Positions 15,665-27,024 of a stretch of DNA of 64,000 nucleotides are shown in pieces. The notes under the pieces were generated by a model. That model did not search any database and was not told where the DNA came from. It worked only from the letters and a program-made list of their open reading frames with translations. Both the position numbers and the translations under genes were made by a program. Each line of letters opens with the position of its first letter. Positions within the stretch are counted from its first letter, which is position 1. Source of the stretch: Streptomyces rubrogriseus (GTDB taxonomy: Bacteria; Actinomycetota; Actinomycetes; Streptomycetales; Streptomycetaceae); contig NZ_CP116256.1 of NCBI RefSeq assembly GCF_027947575.1, positions 7,192,001 through 7,256,000 of the forward strand. The letters run 5' to 3'.

Positions 15665-17784
15665 CGACCGAGTCCGACTCCTTCCCCAAACGGCACGCCC
15701 GCACCCAGCGGTTCACGCTCGGCGCGCCGCGTTCGTTCACCGTGGCACCCGATGGTTCACGGGTCGCCTTCCTGCGCTCCGGTACCGGTACGGACCGGGC
15801 CAATTCGCTGTGGGTGCTCGACGCCGAGAAGGGCGGGGAGCGCATGGCCGCCGACCCCCGCGCCCTTCTGGGCGGCGCCCGGGAACAGCTGTCCCCCGAG
15901 GAACGGGCCCGGCGCGAGCGCAGCCGCGAGGGCGGCGCCGGGATCGTCGGCTACGCCACCGACTCGTCGGTCGAGCTGGCCTCTTTCGCCTTGTCAGGGC
16001 GGCTCTTCGTGGCCGAGCTGCGGGTCGGCACCGCGCGCGAACTGCCCACCCCCGGGCCGGTGATCGACCCGCGCCCCTCCCCCGACGGCCGGCACGTCGC
16101 CTACGTCGCCCGGGGCGCCCTGCGCGTGGTGGGCGCCGAAGGGGACGGGGACAGGGCCCTGGCCGAGGCGGACGGCGAGGGCGTCACGTACGGGCTCGCC
16201 GAGTTCGTGGCGGCCGAGGAGATGTCGCGCAACCGGGGCTTCTGGTGGAGCCCGGAGTCGGACCGGCTGCTGGTGGCCCGCGTGGACGACACGCCGGTCC
16301 AGCGCTGGTGGATCTCCGACCCGGCCCACCCCGGGCGTGATCCACAACACGTGCCGTACCCGGCGGCGGGCACCCCCAACGCGGACGTACGGCTGTTCGT
16401 GGTCGGTCTCGACGGGGGGCGCACGGAGGTCCTCTGGGACCGGGCGCGGTATCCGTATCTGGCGCGAGTGCACTGGTCAGCCGCGGGTGCGCCGCTGCTT
16501 CTCGTACAGGCGCGCGACCAGCGCAGCCAGCTGTTCCTGGCGGTGGACACCGAGTCGGGGACGACCCGGATGGTGCACGCCGACGAAGATCCAATTTGGC
16601 TGGAACTCTTCCCCGGGGTGCCCTGCTGGAGCCCCTCGGGCCAGCTCGTGCGGATCGCCGACGAGGGCGGTGCGCGGGTGCTCGCGGTGGGTGAACGACT
16701 GCTCACCGGGGCCCAGTTGCATCTGCGGGCGGTGCTGGACGTCGGTGCCGACGACGTGCTGGTCTCCGCCTCGGCGGGCGAGGACGCGGCCGAGGCGGAG
16801 ATCGGCGAGGTGCACGTCTACCGGGTGAACGAACTGGGCGCCGAACGCCTGTCGCAGGAGCCCGGCGTGCACTCGGCGGTACGCGCGGGAGGCGTGACGG
16901 TGCTCGTCTCCGCCACCCTCGACCGGCCGGGAGCCCGGGTACGGGTACTGCGGGACGGGAAGGCCGCGGCGACCATCGCCTCGTATGCGGAAGACCCCGG
17001 TTTGTCCCCGCGCGTGACCCTCACCCAAGGGGGCGCACGACGTGTCCCGTGCGCCGTGCTTATGCCAACGGACTACCACGGTGACACCCCCCTCCCGGTC
17101 CTCCTGGACCCCTACGGTGGTCCGCACGGTCAGCGCGTCGTGGCCGCGCACAACGCCCACCTCACCTCGCAGTGGTTCGCGGACCAGGGGTTCGCGGTGG
17201 TCGTCGCCGACGGACGGGGCACTCCGGGGCGCTCCCCCGCCTGGGAGAAGGCCGTCAAGGACGACCTGGCCGCCGTGGTGCTCCAGGACCAGGTGGACGC
17301 GCTGCACGCCCTCGCCGCCGACTTCCCGCTGGACCTGGACCGCGTCGCCGTCCGGGGGTGGTCCTTCGGCGGCTACCTCGCCGCCCTCGCGGCGCTGCGC
17401 CGGCCGGACGTCTTCCACGCCGCCGTCGTGGGCGCCCCGGTCACCGACCTCAGGCTCTACGACACCCACTACCAGGAGCGGTACCTCGGCGACCCCGGTG
17501 AACAGCCGGACGTCTACCGCCGCAACTCGGTGATCGACGACGCCGGACTGGTCGACGCCGCCGAGCCGCACCGGCCCATGATGGTCATCCACGGCCTGGC
17601 GGACGACAACGTGGTGGTCGCCCACTCGCTGCGCCTGTCCTCGGCCCTGCTGGCGGCCGGCCGCCCGCACGAGGTGCTGCCCCTGTCCGGCGTCACCCAC
17701 ATGACCCCGCAGGAGTCGGTCGCCGAGAACCTGCTGCTGCTCCAGGTCGACTTCCTCAAGCGGTCGCTGCCCGCCCCGGCGTGA
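15661..17784 (+). CDS. S9 family (DPP IV-like) serine peptidase
   Basis: 707 aa, cytoplasmic (no signal peptide). The N-terminal two thirds look like the beta-propeller lid with WD-like strands and the FVAAEEMSRNRGFWWSPE segment typical of bacterial DPP IV. The C-terminal alpha/beta hydrolase holds the nucleophile Ser568 in GWSFGGY, Asp648/649 in HGLADDNV and His680 in GVTHM. It should release dipeptides or short fragments. Its position beside two oligopeptide importers suggests degradation of imported peptides. Gene order and length agree with the S. coelicolor equivalent. Confidence 0.92.
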   Translation: MTTESDSFPKRHARTQRFTLGAPRSFTVAPDGSRVAFLRSGTGTDRANSLWVLDAEKGGERMAADPRALLGGAREQLSPEERARRERSREGGAGIVGYATDSSVELASFALSGRLFVAELRVGTARELPTPGPVIDPRPSPDGRHVAYVARGALRVVGAEGDGDRALAEADGEGVTYGLAEFVAAEEMSRNRGFWWSPESDRLLVARVDDTPVQRWWISDPAHPGRDPQHVPYPAAGTPNADVRLFVVGLDGGRTEVLWDRARYPYLARVHWSAAGAPLLLVQARDQRSQLFLAVDTESGTTRMVHADEDPIWLELFPGVPCWSPSGQLVRIADEGGARVLAVGERLLTGAQLHLRAVLDVGADDVLVSASAGEDAAEAEIGEVHVYRVNELGAERLSQEPGVHSAVRAGGVTVLVSATLDRPGARVRVLRDGKAAATIASYAEDPGLSPRVTLTQGGARRVPCAVLMPTDYHGDTPLPVLLDPYGGPHGQRVVAAHNAHLTSQWFADQGFAVVVADGRGTPGRSPAWEKAVKDDLAAVVLQDQVDALHALAADFPLDLDRVAVRGWSFGGYLAALAALRRPDVFHAAVVGAPVTDLRLYDTHYQERYLGDPGEQPDVYRRNSVIDDAGLVDAAEPHRPMMVIHGLADDNVVVAHSLRLSSALLAAGRPHEVLPLSGVTHMTPQESVAENLLLLQVDFLKRSLPAPA

Positions 17785-17898
17785 CGCCGGCCGCGTCACC
17801 CGTACGCCCACGCCTTTGACACGCGGGTAACTTCGGCGAAGCGGTCCCGACACACGGGCCCGCGACGCTGATCGGCGTACGGCCGTGCGGGTGCCGTA

Positions 17899-17931
17899 AG
17901 CGGGCCGGGGACCATGTCACCCCGGCCCGCT
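17899..17931 (-). terminator. Stem-loop over the stop codon of the downstream transporter operon
   Basis: Perfect 12-bp arms (17899-17910, 17920-17931) enclose a 9-nt loop that contains the stop codon of the minus-strand ATPase gene. It probably ends that operon, and may also stop readthrough from the convergent peptidase. Confidence 0.6.
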
Positions 17932-18985
17932 GCCCCCGCCCCCGCCCTCACCCTCGCCCTCGGGTGGCACCACCTGCTTCTCCTCCGCGAAGTGGCAGGC
18001 GGAGTCGTGCGCGGCGGGCCCGGAGACCGAGCGGAACTCGGCGGGAACGGCCAGGGCCGGTACCTCCAGCGCGCACCGCTCCCGCGCCTTCCAGCAGCGG
18101 GTGCGGAAGCGGCACCCCGAGGGGATGTTGGTCGGGGACGGGACGTCGCCGGACAGGATGATCCGCTCGCGGTGTTCCCGGGCCTCCGGGTCCGGCACCG
18201 GTACGGCGGACAGCAGCGCCTGGGTGTAGGGGTGCGTGGGGTGGTCGTAGATCTCCTCGTCCCGGCCGGTCTCCACGATGCGGCCCAGGTACATCACGCC
18301 GACCCGGTCCGAGATGTGCCGGACGATCGACAGGTCGTGGGCGATGAAGATGTACGAGAGGTCGAACTCGTCCTGGAGCCGGGCCATCAGGTTGATCACC
18401 TGGGCCTGGACCGACACGTCGAGGGCCGAGACCGGTTCGTCGGCGACGATGATCTCCGGGCGCAGCGCCAGGCCGCGCGCGATGCCGATGCGCTGGCGCT
18501 GGCCGCCGGAGAACTGGTGGGGGTAGCGGTTGATGTACTCCGGGTTCAGGCCGACCACGTCCAGCAGCTCCTGGACCCGTCGCCGCCGGTCGCCCTTCGG
18601 GGCCACCTCGGGGTGGATGTCGTAGGCCTCGCCGATGATGTCGCCGACGGTCATGCGGGGGTTGAGGGAGGTGTAGGGGTCCTGGAAGACCATCTGGATG
18701 TTCCGGCGTACGGACTTCAGGGCCCTGCCCGACAGGCGGGTGATGTCCTCGCCCTTGTAGCGGATCTCCCCCGCCGTCGGCCGTTCCAGGTTGACCAGCA
18801 TCTTGGCGACCGTGGACTTGCCGCAGCCGGACTCGCCGACGATGCCGAGGGTCTCGCCGCGGGCCAGCTCGAAGTCCACGCCGTCGACGGCCTTGACCGC
18901 GCCGACCTGCTTCTTGAAGAGGATGCCGGAGGTCAGCGGGTAGTGCTTGACCAGGCCGCGGACTTCGAGGATCGGCTCCGTGGTC

Positions 18986-18993
<8 letters not shown>
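17917..18993 (-). CDS. Oligopeptide/dipeptide ABC importer ATPase (OppF-like)
   Basis: 358 aa. Walker [10 protein letters not shown], signature [13 protein letters not shown], Walker [13 protein letters not shown] and switch His IAHDLS are present. The C-terminal oligo_HPY extension [16 protein letters not shown] includes a Cys-rich motif GCRFRTRCW, as in peptide-importer ATPases with an extra Fe-S-like site. The tail is Glu/Gly-rich and low in complexity. It is the last gene of a five-gene importer operon and overlaps the OppD-like gene by 8 nt. Together they power one peptide permease. Confidence 0.93.
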
Positions 18994-19969
<976 letters not shown>

Positions 19970-19977
19970 GCGGTCGC

Positions 19978-20958
19978 TCACCTCAGCTTCGGGTCGAGGG
20001 CGTCGCGCACCGCGTCGCCGAGCATGATGAACGCGAGGACGGTGATGGCGAGCGCCCCGGACGGCCACAGCAGCGCGTGCGGGGCGTTGCGCACGTAGGG
20101 GGCGGCGGAGGAGATGTCGATGCCCCAGGAGACGCTGGGCGGCTTCAGGCCGACGCCGAGGAAGGACAGGGTCGCCTCCAGGGAGATGTAGGTGCCGAGC
20201 GCGATGGTCGCCACGACGATGACCGGGGCGACGGCGTTGGGCGCGATGTGCCGCAGCAGGAGCCGGGAGTTGGAGGCGCCCAGTGCCCGCGCCGCCTGGA
20301 CGTAGTCGTTCTGCTTGGCGGTGATGACGGAGCCGCGGGCGATGCGGGAGATCTGCGGCCAGCCGAGCAGCACGATGAAGCCGATGACCGGCCAGATGGT
20401 GTTGCTGGTGATGACGGAGAGCAGGACGAGGCCGCCCAGGACGACCGGGATGGCGAAGAAGATGTCGGTGATCCGGGACAGGACCGCGTCCCCGCCGCCG
20501 CCGAAGAACCCGGCGAGACCGCCGAGGACGCTGCCGAGCAGCGCGACGCCGAGGGTGGCGAGGATGCCGACCGCGACCGAGGTGCGGGCGCCGTAGACGG
20601 TGCGGGTGTAGACGTCGCAGCCCTGGCCGTTGAAGCCGAACGGGTGGCCGGGCTGGGAGCCTTCCTGGGCCTTGGCCAGATCGCACTTGAGGGGGCTGCC
20701 GGAGGCGATCAGCGACGGCCAGATGGAGATGACGATCAGGAAGAGGATCACCAGCGCCGAGATGATGAAGACGGGGTTGCGGCGCAGGTCGTGCCAGGCG
20801 TCGGTCCACAGGCTGCGGGGCTTGTCCCGCGGGTCGGCCCCGTCCGGGCCCGGCGGCTGCTCCAGCGTGACCGCCTCGCTGGCGCCGAGGTCCATCGTGC
20901 CGCCCATGCCGGTGCCGGCGATGGCGCGTTCGGGCTCGTAGGGCTCCTGTTCAGGCAT
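19978..20958 (-). CDS. Peptide ABC importer permease (OppC/DppC-like)
   Basis: 326 aa. A 45-residue cytoplasmic N-terminus precedes the first helix FIISALVILFLIVISIWPSL. Five further helices follow, with the EAA coupling loop EAARALGASNSRLLLRHIAPN-type sequence (here QAARALGASNSRLLLRHI). The external loop before helix 2 carries GHPFGFNGQGCDVYTRTVYG, typical of DppC. Overlaps the OppB-like gene by 8 nt. Pairs with it to form the transmembrane pathway. Confidence 0.92.
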   Translation of the reverse strand: MPEQEPYEPERAIAGTGMGGTMDLGASEAVTLEQPPGPDGADPRDKPRSLWTDAWHDLRRNPVFIISALVILFLIVISIWPSLIASGSPLKCDLAKAQEGSQPGHPFGFNGQGCDVYTRTVYGARTSVAVGILATLGVALLGSVLGGLAGFFGGGGDAVLSRITDIFFAIPVVLGGLVLLSVITSNTIWPVIGFIVLLGWPQISRIARGSVITAKQNDYVQAARALGASNSRLLLRHIAPNAVAPVIVVATIALGTYISLEATLSFLGVGLKPPSVSWGIDISSAAPYVRNAPHALLWPSGALAITVLAFIMLGDAVRDALDPKLR

Positions 20959-21874
20959 AGCGGATCCTCGGGTCGAGTACGGCGTACAGGAGGTCGACGA
21001 CGAGGTTGGCGACGAGGAAGACGAGGACCAGGACGGTGACGAAGCCGACGACGGTCTGGGTGTTCTGGCGCAGGATGCCCTGGTAGAGCTGGTAGCCGAC
21101 GCCGTGGATGTTGAAGATCCGCTCGGTGACGATGGCGCCGCCCATCAGCGCCCCGATGTCGGTGCCGATGAAGGTGACGACGGGGATGAGGGAGTTGCGC
21201 AGCAGGTGCCGGGTGATGACCCGGTGGCGGGGCAGGCCCTTGGCGATGGCGGTGCGGACGTAGTCGGAGCGCCGGTTCTCGGCGATCGAGGTGCGGGTCA
21301 GCCGGGTGACGTAGGCCAGCGAGACCGAGGCGAGGACCAGGCCGGGGACGATCAGCTCGCCGAAGGCCGCCTCGGAGGAGACGGCCGGGTCGATCCAGCC
21401 CCACTTGACGCCGAGCAGCAGCTGGAGCAGCAGGCCGGTGACGAAGGTGGGCACGGAGATGACGACGAGGGTCAGCAGCAGCACCCCGGTGTCGACGGGG
21501 CGGCCGCGGCGCAGGCCGGTGACGACGCCCAGGATGATGCCGACGACGATCTCGAAGAGGATCGCGACGACGGTGAGCCGGATGGTGACCGGGAACGCCG
21601 TCCCCATCAGCTCGGTGACCGGCTGGCCGTTGAAGGCGGTGCCGAAGTCGCCGGTGAAGACGTTGCCCATGTAGGTGGCGTACTGCTGCCACACGGGCTG
21701 GTCGAGGCCGAACTCGTGCCGCAGCTGCGCGGCCGTCGCCGGGTCGCACTCCCGGTCGCCGCACAGGCCCGCGATGGGGTCGCCCATCACGTTGACCATC
21801 AGGAAGATCAGCAGCGTGGCCCCGATGAAGACCGGGATCATCTGGAGCAGCCGCCGGACGACATAGCGTCCCAT
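20951..21874 (-). CDS. Peptide ABC importer permease (OppB/DppB-like)
   Basis: 307 aa, starting MGRYVVRRLLQMIPVFIGAT as OppB proteins do. The periplasmic-side loop has LCGDRECDPATAAQLRHEFGLDQP and the EAA loop reads YVRTAIAKGLPRHRVITRHLLRN. Six membrane helices are visible. It starts 9 nt after the lipoprotein gene stop and is co-translated with the OppC-like gene. Confidence 0.92.
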   Translation of the reverse strand: MGRYVVRRLLQMIPVFIGATLLIFLMVNVMGDPIAGLCGDRECDPATAAQLRHEFGLDQPVWQQYATYMGNVFTGDFGTAFNGQPVTELMGTAFPVTIRLTVVAILFEIVVGIILGVVTGLRRGRPVDTGVLLLTLVVISVPTFVTGLLLQLLLGVKWGWIDPAVSSEAAFGELIVPGLVLASVSLAYVTRLTRTSIAENRRSDYVRTAIAKGLPRHRVITRHLLRNSLIPVVTFIGTDIGALMGGAIVTERIFNIHGVGYQLYQGILRQNTQTVVGFVTVLVLVFLVANLVVDLLYAVLDPRIRYA

Positions 21875-21883
21875 GGCGCCCCC

Positions 21884-23518
21884 TCAGCCGACCTTGATCT
21901 CGTTGTAGACCGGGACGCTGAACGGGTTGAGCTTCACGTTGGAGAGCCGGTCGGAGTAGCCGGCGCTGCCGTTCTGGTACCAGAGCGGGATGGCCCCCAT
22001 GTCGTCCCTGAGGACCTCCTCGGCCTGCTGGAAGAGGCCGACGGCCTTGGCGGTGTCGGTCTCGGCGTTGGCCTGGTCGACGAGGTCGTCGAACTTCTTG
22101 CTGGACCACTTGCCGTCGTTGGAGGAGGCGTTGGTGTAGTACAGCGGCTGGAGGAAGTTCTGGATGAGCGGGTAGTCCATCTGCCAGCCCGCGCGGAAGG
22201 GGCCGCTCATCTTCTGGCCGGTGATCTGGTTGCGGAAGTCGGCGAAGGTGCCGACCGGGTTCCCGGCGCAGGCGCGGTCGTTGTCCAGGGCGTTGTTGAT
22301 GGAGTTGCAGACCGCGTCGACCCACTGCTTGTGGGAGCCGGTGTCGGCGTTGTAGGTGATCTTGACCTGGCCGCCGGGGAGTCCGCCGCCCTCCTTGACC
22401 AGCTTCTTGGCCTCCTCGGCGTTGTACTCGCAGGCGTCCCCGCACAGGCCGGGCTTGTAGCCGCCGTCCTTGCCGAGGACCGGTGAGGTCCAGTCGGTGG
22501 CCGGGGTGCGGGTGTTCTGGAAGATGGTGTCGGTGATCTGCTTGCGGTCGATCGCCATGGACAGGCCCTTGCGGACCTTCTCCGAGCCGGACTTGTTCCA
22601 GTCGTTGTCGTAGAACGGGAAGGCGAGGGTCTGGATGATGCCCGCCGGGGTGTTGATGTAGCGGTCGCCGAGGTCGTTCTTGACGTTCTTGAGCTGGGAG
22701 GCCGGCACGTCGTCGACGAGGTCGAGGTTGCCCGCGATCAGGTCGGTGTAGGCGGTGTTGTTGTCGGTGTAGACCTTGAGGTCCACGCCGCCGTTCTGCG
22801 CCTTGTCCGAGCCGGGGTAGTCGTCCCACTTGCGCAGGGACATCTGGGAGCCGCGGGTGTAGTTGTCGACCTGGTAGGGGCCGTTGCCGACGGGCTTCTT
22901 CAGCCAGGCGTCGTGGTCGTCGAAGAACGACTTGGGCAGCGGCGCGAAGGCCGGGTAGCCGAGGGTGTCGGGGAACGTCGAGAACTTCTGGCTGAGCTTG
23001 ATCGTGAAGGTGAGGGGGCCGGTCACCTTCAGCCCCGAGAGCGTGTCGGCGCTCTGCGAGCCGCTTTCGGGGTGCACCTTGTCGTAGCCGTCGATGTAGG
23101 CGAAGAAGTACGCGTTGCGCTGGTTGTTCTTGAGGCTCGCGCCGTAGTTCCAGGCGTCCACGAAGGACTGGGCGGTGACCTTCTCGCCGTTGCTGAAGGT
23201 CCAGCCGTCCTTGACGGTGACGGTGAAGTTCTGCGAGTCGGAGGTGTCGATCTTCTCGGCGAGCATGTTCTGCGCCTCGCCGGTCCCGGGGTCGTACTTC
23301 TTCAGCCCCCGGAAGATCATGTCGAGGACCTTGCCGCCCTGCACCTCGTTGGTGTTGGCCGGCTCCAGCGGGTTCTGGGGGTCGCCCCAGGAGGAGCTGA
23401 GCACGCCGCCGCTGCCCCCGCCGCTGCCTCCGTCCCCGCCCCCGCCGCCGCAGGCCGTCGCCGCGAGGACTACCGCCGCCGCGCAAGCGGCCCATCTGGC
23501 GTGCGTGGCTCCGCGCAT
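21884..23518 (-). CDS. Peptide ABC importer solute-binding lipoprotein
   Basis: 544 aa SBP_bac_5 family. The signal sequence ends in LAATAC with lipid-modified Cys23, followed by a Gly-rich linker. Domain hallmarks include GGKVLDMIFRGLKKYDP and VKDGWTFSNGEKVTAQSFVDAWN. It captures the peptide outside the membrane. ATG at 23518 has GAGGAGG six bases upstream; the frame stays open further upstream without a credible start. First gene of the second importer operon, 221 bases downstream of the bldKE stop, with a terminator between them. By gene order this is the SCO5117-type protein. Confidence 0.93.
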   Translation of the reverse strand: MRGATHARWAACAAAVVLAATACGGGGGDGGSGGGSGGVLSSSWGDPQNPLEPANTNEVQGGKVLDMIFRGLKKYDPGTGEAQNMLAEKIDTSDSQNFTVTVKDGWTFSNGEKVTAQSFVDAWNYGASLKNNQRNAYFFAYIDGYDKVHPESGSQSADTLSGLKVTGPLTFTIKLSQKFSTFPDTLGYPAFAPLPKSFFDDHDAWLKKPVGNGPYQVDNYTRGSQMSLRKWDDYPGSDKAQNGGVDLKVYTDNNTAYTDLIAGNLDLVDDVPASQLKNVKNDLGDRYINTPAGIIQTLAFPFYDNDWNKSGSEKVRKGLSMAIDRKQITDTIFQNTRTPATDWTSPVLGKDGGYKPGLCGDACEYNAEEAKKLVKEGGGLPGGQVKITYNADTGSHKQWVDAVCNSINNALDNDRACAGNPVGTFADFRNQITGQKMSGPFRAGWQMDYPLIQNFLQPLYYTNASSNDGKWSSKKFDDLVDQANAETDTAKAVGLFQQAEEVLRDDMGAIPLWYQNGSAGYSDRLSNVKLNPFSVPVYNEIKVG

Positions 23519-23650
23519 GGAGTGCCTCCTCGTGCCCTGACTCGTCCGCTGGTCCGTTCCGGTCCAGCTTCGAAGGGCGTACTCGGGGGCGCACACCCGT
23601 CCGGTCCATACGGGTTGCCGGTGTCCTCCGGACGGGTGCGGGAGGTGTGG

Positions 23651-23686
23651 CGGCACACGGAAGGGCGGCGGCATACGGAAGGGCGG
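23651..23686. repeat. 18-bp direct repeat, two copies
   Basis: CGGCA(C/T)ACGGAAGGGCGG occurs twice in tandem (23651-23668, 23669-23686) with one difference. The second copy runs into the left arm of the bldK terminator, so it may have arisen by duplication of terminator sequence. Confidence 0.75.
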
Positions 23687-23717
23687 CGGCGGGAGTCCTG
23701 CTCCCGCCGCCGCCCTT
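23679..23717. terminator. Bidirectional terminator at the end of bldK
   Basis: A 17-bp perfect stem (23679-23695, 23701-23717) with a 5-nt loop and A/T flanks on both sides starts 22 nt after the bldKE stop. It should separate bldK from the second importer operon. Confidence 0.88.
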
Positions 23718-23739
23718 TACCGGCTGCCTGCTGTGCCGG

Positions 23740-24885
23740 TCAGCCCTTGGAGAGGGTCGCGCCGCCGTCGGCGCCGTCCTCCATCGCCTTCAGACCCGGG
23801 TCCATGACGATGTCCTCGGCCCTGGCCTCCGTCGAGCCCTCCTCGGGGAAGTGGCAGGCCGTCAGGTGGCCCTCCCGGTTCCCGGAGAGCTGCACCAGCG
23901 GCGGCTCCTCGGTGGCGCACTTGTCCTGCGCCTTCCAGCACCGGGTGCGGAACCGGCAGCCGGAGGGCGGCGAGATCGGCGAGGGCACGTCGCCCTCGAG
24001 CCGGATCCGCTCCCGCTTCTCGGCGTCCAGGTCCGTCTCCGGCACGGCCGACAGCAGGGCGTGCGTGTACGGGTGACGGGGGCGGTTGTAGAGCGAGTCG
24101 CGGTCCGCGATCTCCACGATCTTGCCCAGGTACATCACCGCGACGCGCTGCGAGAAGTGCCGCACGATCGCCAGGTCGTGGGCGATGAAGACGAACGCGA
24201 TGCCCATCTCCCGCTGCACTTCCTGCAGCAGGTTCACCACCTGGGCCTGGATCGACACGTCGAGGGCCGAGACCGGCTCGTCGGCGACGATGAGCTTCGG
24301 CTGCAGCGCGACGGCGCGCGCCACCCCGATGCGCTGCCGCTGGCCGCCGGAGAACTCGTGCGGGAAGCGGTTGTAGTGCTCCGGGTTGAGACCGACGATC
24401 TCCAGGAGCTCGCGGACGCGCTTCTCCCGGCCGCCGGGCGGGTTGATCCCGTTGATCTCCATCGGGCCCGAGATGATCGTGCCGACGGTCTGCCGCGGGT
24501 TCAGGGACGCGTACGGGTCCTGGAAGATCATCTGGATCTCGGACCGGATCGGCGCCAGTTCCCGCCGGTTGGCCCGGGTGATGTCCTTGCCCCGGTACTC
24601 GATGCTGCCCCGGGTCGGCTCGTACAGCCGGGTCAGCAGCCGGCCGGTGGTCGACTTGCCGCAGCCGGACTCGCCGACGAGGCCGAGGCTCTCGCCCGGG
24701 AAGACCTCGAAGTCCACGCCGTCGACGGCCTTGACGTGGCCGACGGTGCGCTTGATCGGGAAGCCGCCCTTGATCGGGAAGTGCTTCGAGAGGCCGCTGA
24801 CCTTGAGAAGCGGCGCGGTGTCGCCGTCCCGCTGCTGCGGGAAGTCGTCGGCCACCGCTGTGGTCGTCTTGCTGTTGTCGCTCAT
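23740..24885 (-). CDS. bldKE: BldK oligopeptide importer ATPase E
   Basis: 381 aa OppF-like ATPase. Walker [12 protein letters not shown], signature [13 protein letters not shown], Walker [13 protein letters not shown], switch IAHDLA, C-terminal [15 protein letters not shown] and GCRFRTRCW motifs. The order permease, lipoprotein, permease, ATPase, ATPase matches bldKABCDE of S. coelicolor, where the importer is needed for aerial hyphae on rich medium. It ends the operon, 22 nt before the terminator. Gene letters are assigned by order. Confidence 0.9.
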   Translation of the reverse strand: MSDNSKTTTAVADDFPQQRDGDTAPLLKVSGLSKHFPIKGGFPIKRTVGHVKAVDGVDFEVFPGESLGLVGESGCGKSTTGRLLTRLYEPTRGSIEYRGKDITRANRRELAPIRSEIQMIFQDPYASLNPRQTVGTIISGPMEINGINPPGGREKRVRELLEIVGLNPEHYNRFPHEFSGGQRQRIGVARAVALQPKLIVADEPVSALDVSIQAQVVNLLQEVQREMGIAFVFIAHDLAIVRHFSQRVAVMYLGKIVEIADRDSLYNRPRHPYTHALLSAVPETDLDAEKRERIRLEGDVPSPISPPSGCRFRTRCWKAQDKCATEEPPLVQLSGNREGHLTACHFPEEGSTEARAEDIVMDPGLKAMEDGADGGATLSKG

Positions 24886-24912
24886 GGTGATGCCCCAGTC
24901 GCCGGTTTCCGC

Positions 24913-25974
24913 TCAGCCCAGCCGGGGCTGAATCTTCTCGATGAACACCTGCTGCCGCTGGTCTCCCGTCAGGTGGCAGGCGGCGGCACGGCCGTGGGGG
25001 AGCGTCGGACGCTCTCCCGAGCAACGCTCGCCGGAGACCAGGTCGGTGAAGCCGCACCGCGGGTGGAACGCGCACCCGGAGGGCGGGTTCATCAGCGAGG
25101 GCGGCGACCCCGGGATCGGCATCAGCGGCTCGTCGACGTCGGAGGTGAGGTTCGGCATCGAGCTCAGCAGACCCCAGGTGTACGGGTGCTGCGGGGACTT
25201 GAGCACCTCGCGCACCGTGCCGCGCTCGACGGCCCGGCCCGCGTACATGACCATGATGTCGTCGGCCATGTTGCCGACCACGCCCAGGTCGTGGGTGATC
25301 ATGATGATCGCGGAGCCGAACTCCTGCTGGAGGTCCTTGAGCAGGTCGAGGATCTGCGCCTGGACGGTCACGTCGAGCGCCGTGGTGGGCTCGTCCGCGA
25401 TCAGCAGGTCCGGGTTGCAGGACAGCGCCATGGCGATCATGGCGCGCTGGCGCATACCGCCGGAGAACTGGTGCGGGTAGTCGTCGACCCGCTTCTGCGG
25501 GTGCGGGATGCCGACCTTCTGCAGCAGGTCGATGGCGCGCACCCGGGCGTCCCTCTTGGACGCGCCGTTGTGCTTCATGAACGGCTCCGCGATCTGCCGG
25601 CCGACCGTGTAGTACGGCGACAGCGCGGTCAGCGCGTCCTGGAAGATCATCGCCATCTTCTTGCCGCGCAGCTTCTCCAGCTGCTTCTCGCTGGCGTCGG
25701 TCAGCTCCTGGCCGTCCAGCGTGATCGATCCGTCGATGGCGGTCTTGCGGCGGTCGTGCAGGCCGAGGACGGCCAGGTTGGTCACCGACTTGCCGGAGCC
25801 GGACTCGCCGACGATGCCGAGGGTCTTGCCCCGCTCCAGGTCGAAGGAGAGACCGTCCACCGCCTTGACGACGCCGCCCTCGGTGGAGAAGTGGACCTTG
25901 AGGTCGCGCACCGAGAGAAACGCGTCTCCCGCGGCGGCGGCCGGGGCCTCTTCGGGCTTGGTCTGAGTGGTCAC
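24913..25974 (-). CDS. bldKD: BldK oligopeptide importer ATPase D
   Basis: 353 aa OppD-like ATPase. Walker [12 protein letters not shown], signature [16 protein letters not shown], Walker [13 protein letters not shown], switch ITHDLG, and [12 protein letters not shown] plus GCAFHPRCG at the C-terminus. It pairs with BldKE as the second nucleotide-binding subunit. The gene follows bldKC by 10 nt. Sequence is clearly paralogous to the OppD-like gene at 18986, but that copy is diverged and has its own operon. Confidence 0.9.
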   Translation of the reverse strand: MTTQTKPEEAPAAAAGDAFLSVRDLKVHFSTEGGVVKAVDGLSFDLERGKTLGIVGESGSGKSVTNLAVLGLHDRRKTAIDGSITLDGQELTDASEKQLEKLRGKKMAMIFQDALTALSPYYTVGRQIAEPFMKHNGASKRDARVRAIDLLQKVGIPHPQKRVDDYPHQFSGGMRQRAMIAMALSCNPDLLIADEPTTALDVTVQAQILDLLKDLQQEFGSAIIMITHDLGVVGNMADDIMVMYAGRAVERGTVREVLKSPQHPYTWGLLSSMPNLTSDVDEPLMPIPGSPPSLMNPPSGCAFHPRCGFTDLVSGERCSGERPTLPHGRAAACHLTGDQRQQVFIEKIQPRLG

Positions 25975-25984
25975 GGTGGTTCTC

Positions 25985-26962
25985 CTAGGACAGGCGCACG
26001 CGCGGGTCGATGACTGCGTACATGGCGTCCACGATCAGGTTGAAGACGATGATGAGCGCGGCGCTGACCAGCATGACGCCCATCAGCATCGGCAGGTCCT
26101 TGTTGATGACCGAGTCCAGCGCGAGCCGGCCGATCCCGGCCAGGCCGAAGGTCATCTCGGTCACCATGCCGCCGCCCATCAGCGCGGACAGGTCGATGCC
26201 GAGGATGGTGACGATGGGCACGAGCGAGCCGCGCCAGGCGTAGCGGAAGAAGGTGTAGTTGCTCGACATGCCCTTGGCACGGGCCGCCTTCACATGCTCT
26301 TCCTGTAGTTGCTCGATCATCGACGACCGGCTCATACGGGTGTAGTTGGCGGTGAAGATGGTCGCCATGACGATCCAGGGGATCAGCAGGCCGGCGAACC
26401 AGCCGGCGACGTCCTCGGAGATCGGCACGTACTTGGGCTTCTCCAGCCAGCCGGTGCTGTAGACGAGGGCGAGCAGGACGAGCGGGCCGAGGAAGTAGAT
26501 CTGCAGGGAGCTGACGACCAGCGAGCCGGAGCTGAACACCTTGTCGATCCAGGTGCCGCGGTTCCTGGCGGCCAGCAGGCCGGCGCCGAGGCCGACGATG
26601 AGGAAGACGATCAGGGAACCGACGGTCAGCGAGACGGTCAGCGGGAAGCGGTCGAGGATGGTGTCCCAGACGTTCTGGTTGTTCGCGAAGGAGACGCCGA
26701 AGCAGGGGGCGTCGCAGTGACCGACCGCGAAGTCACGCCCGGTGAAGATGCCCGCCAGGAAATGCCAGTACTGGACCGTGACCGGCTGGTCGAGGCCCAG
26801 GTTCTTGTGGATGATCTCCAGCGCGTCCGGAGTGCAGTTCTTGCCACAGGCCAGCATGGCCGGGTCCTGCGGGATCGCGAAGAACATGAAGAAGGTGAAG
26901 GCACTGATCAACACCAGGATCAGCACCGCGCCGAAGGACCGGCGAATGAGGAATTGAAGCAT
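25985..26962 (-). CDS. bldKC: BldK oligopeptide importer permease C
   Basis: 325 aa OppB-like permease beginning MLQFLIRRSFGAVLILVLIS. Two Cys in the first external loop (MLACGKNCTPDALEI) recall the OppB paralogue. The EAA loop reads HVKAARAKGMSSNYTFFRYAWR. Six helices. It is separated from bldKB by a 113-base gap that contains a stem-loop, so it may be made at a lower level than the lipoprotein. Confidence 0.9.
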   Translation of the reverse strand: MLQFLIRRSFGAVLILVLISAFTFFMFFAIPQDPAMLACGKNCTPDALEIIHKNLGLDQPVTVQYWHFLAGIFTGRDFAVGHCDAPCFGVSFANNQNVWDTILDRFPLTVSLTVGSLIVFLIVGLGAGLLAARNRGTWIDKVFSSGSLVVSSLQIYFLGPLVLLALVYSTGWLEKPKYVPISEDVAGWFAGLLIPWIVMATIFTANYTRMSRSSMIEQLQEEHVKAARAKGMSSNYTFFRYAWRGSLVPIVTILGIDLSALMGGGMVTEMTFGLAGIGRLALDSVINKDLPMLMGVMLVSAALIIVFNLIVDAMYAVIDPRVRLS

Positions 26963-27024
26963 GGCAGACAGCTGCTCTCAGGACTGCGGCAAGGGGATGG
27001 GGAGGGCTGGAGGCGGTCCGGGCC

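Noticed and set aside
17811..17840. Promoter TTTGACAC near the peptidase end
   Set aside because: TTGACA-like box but no -10 at a usable distance, and no gene follows on that strand.
20748..23609. 953-codon minus-strand open frame
   Set aside because: Arg/Pro/Gly-rich shadow of the importer genes in another frame.
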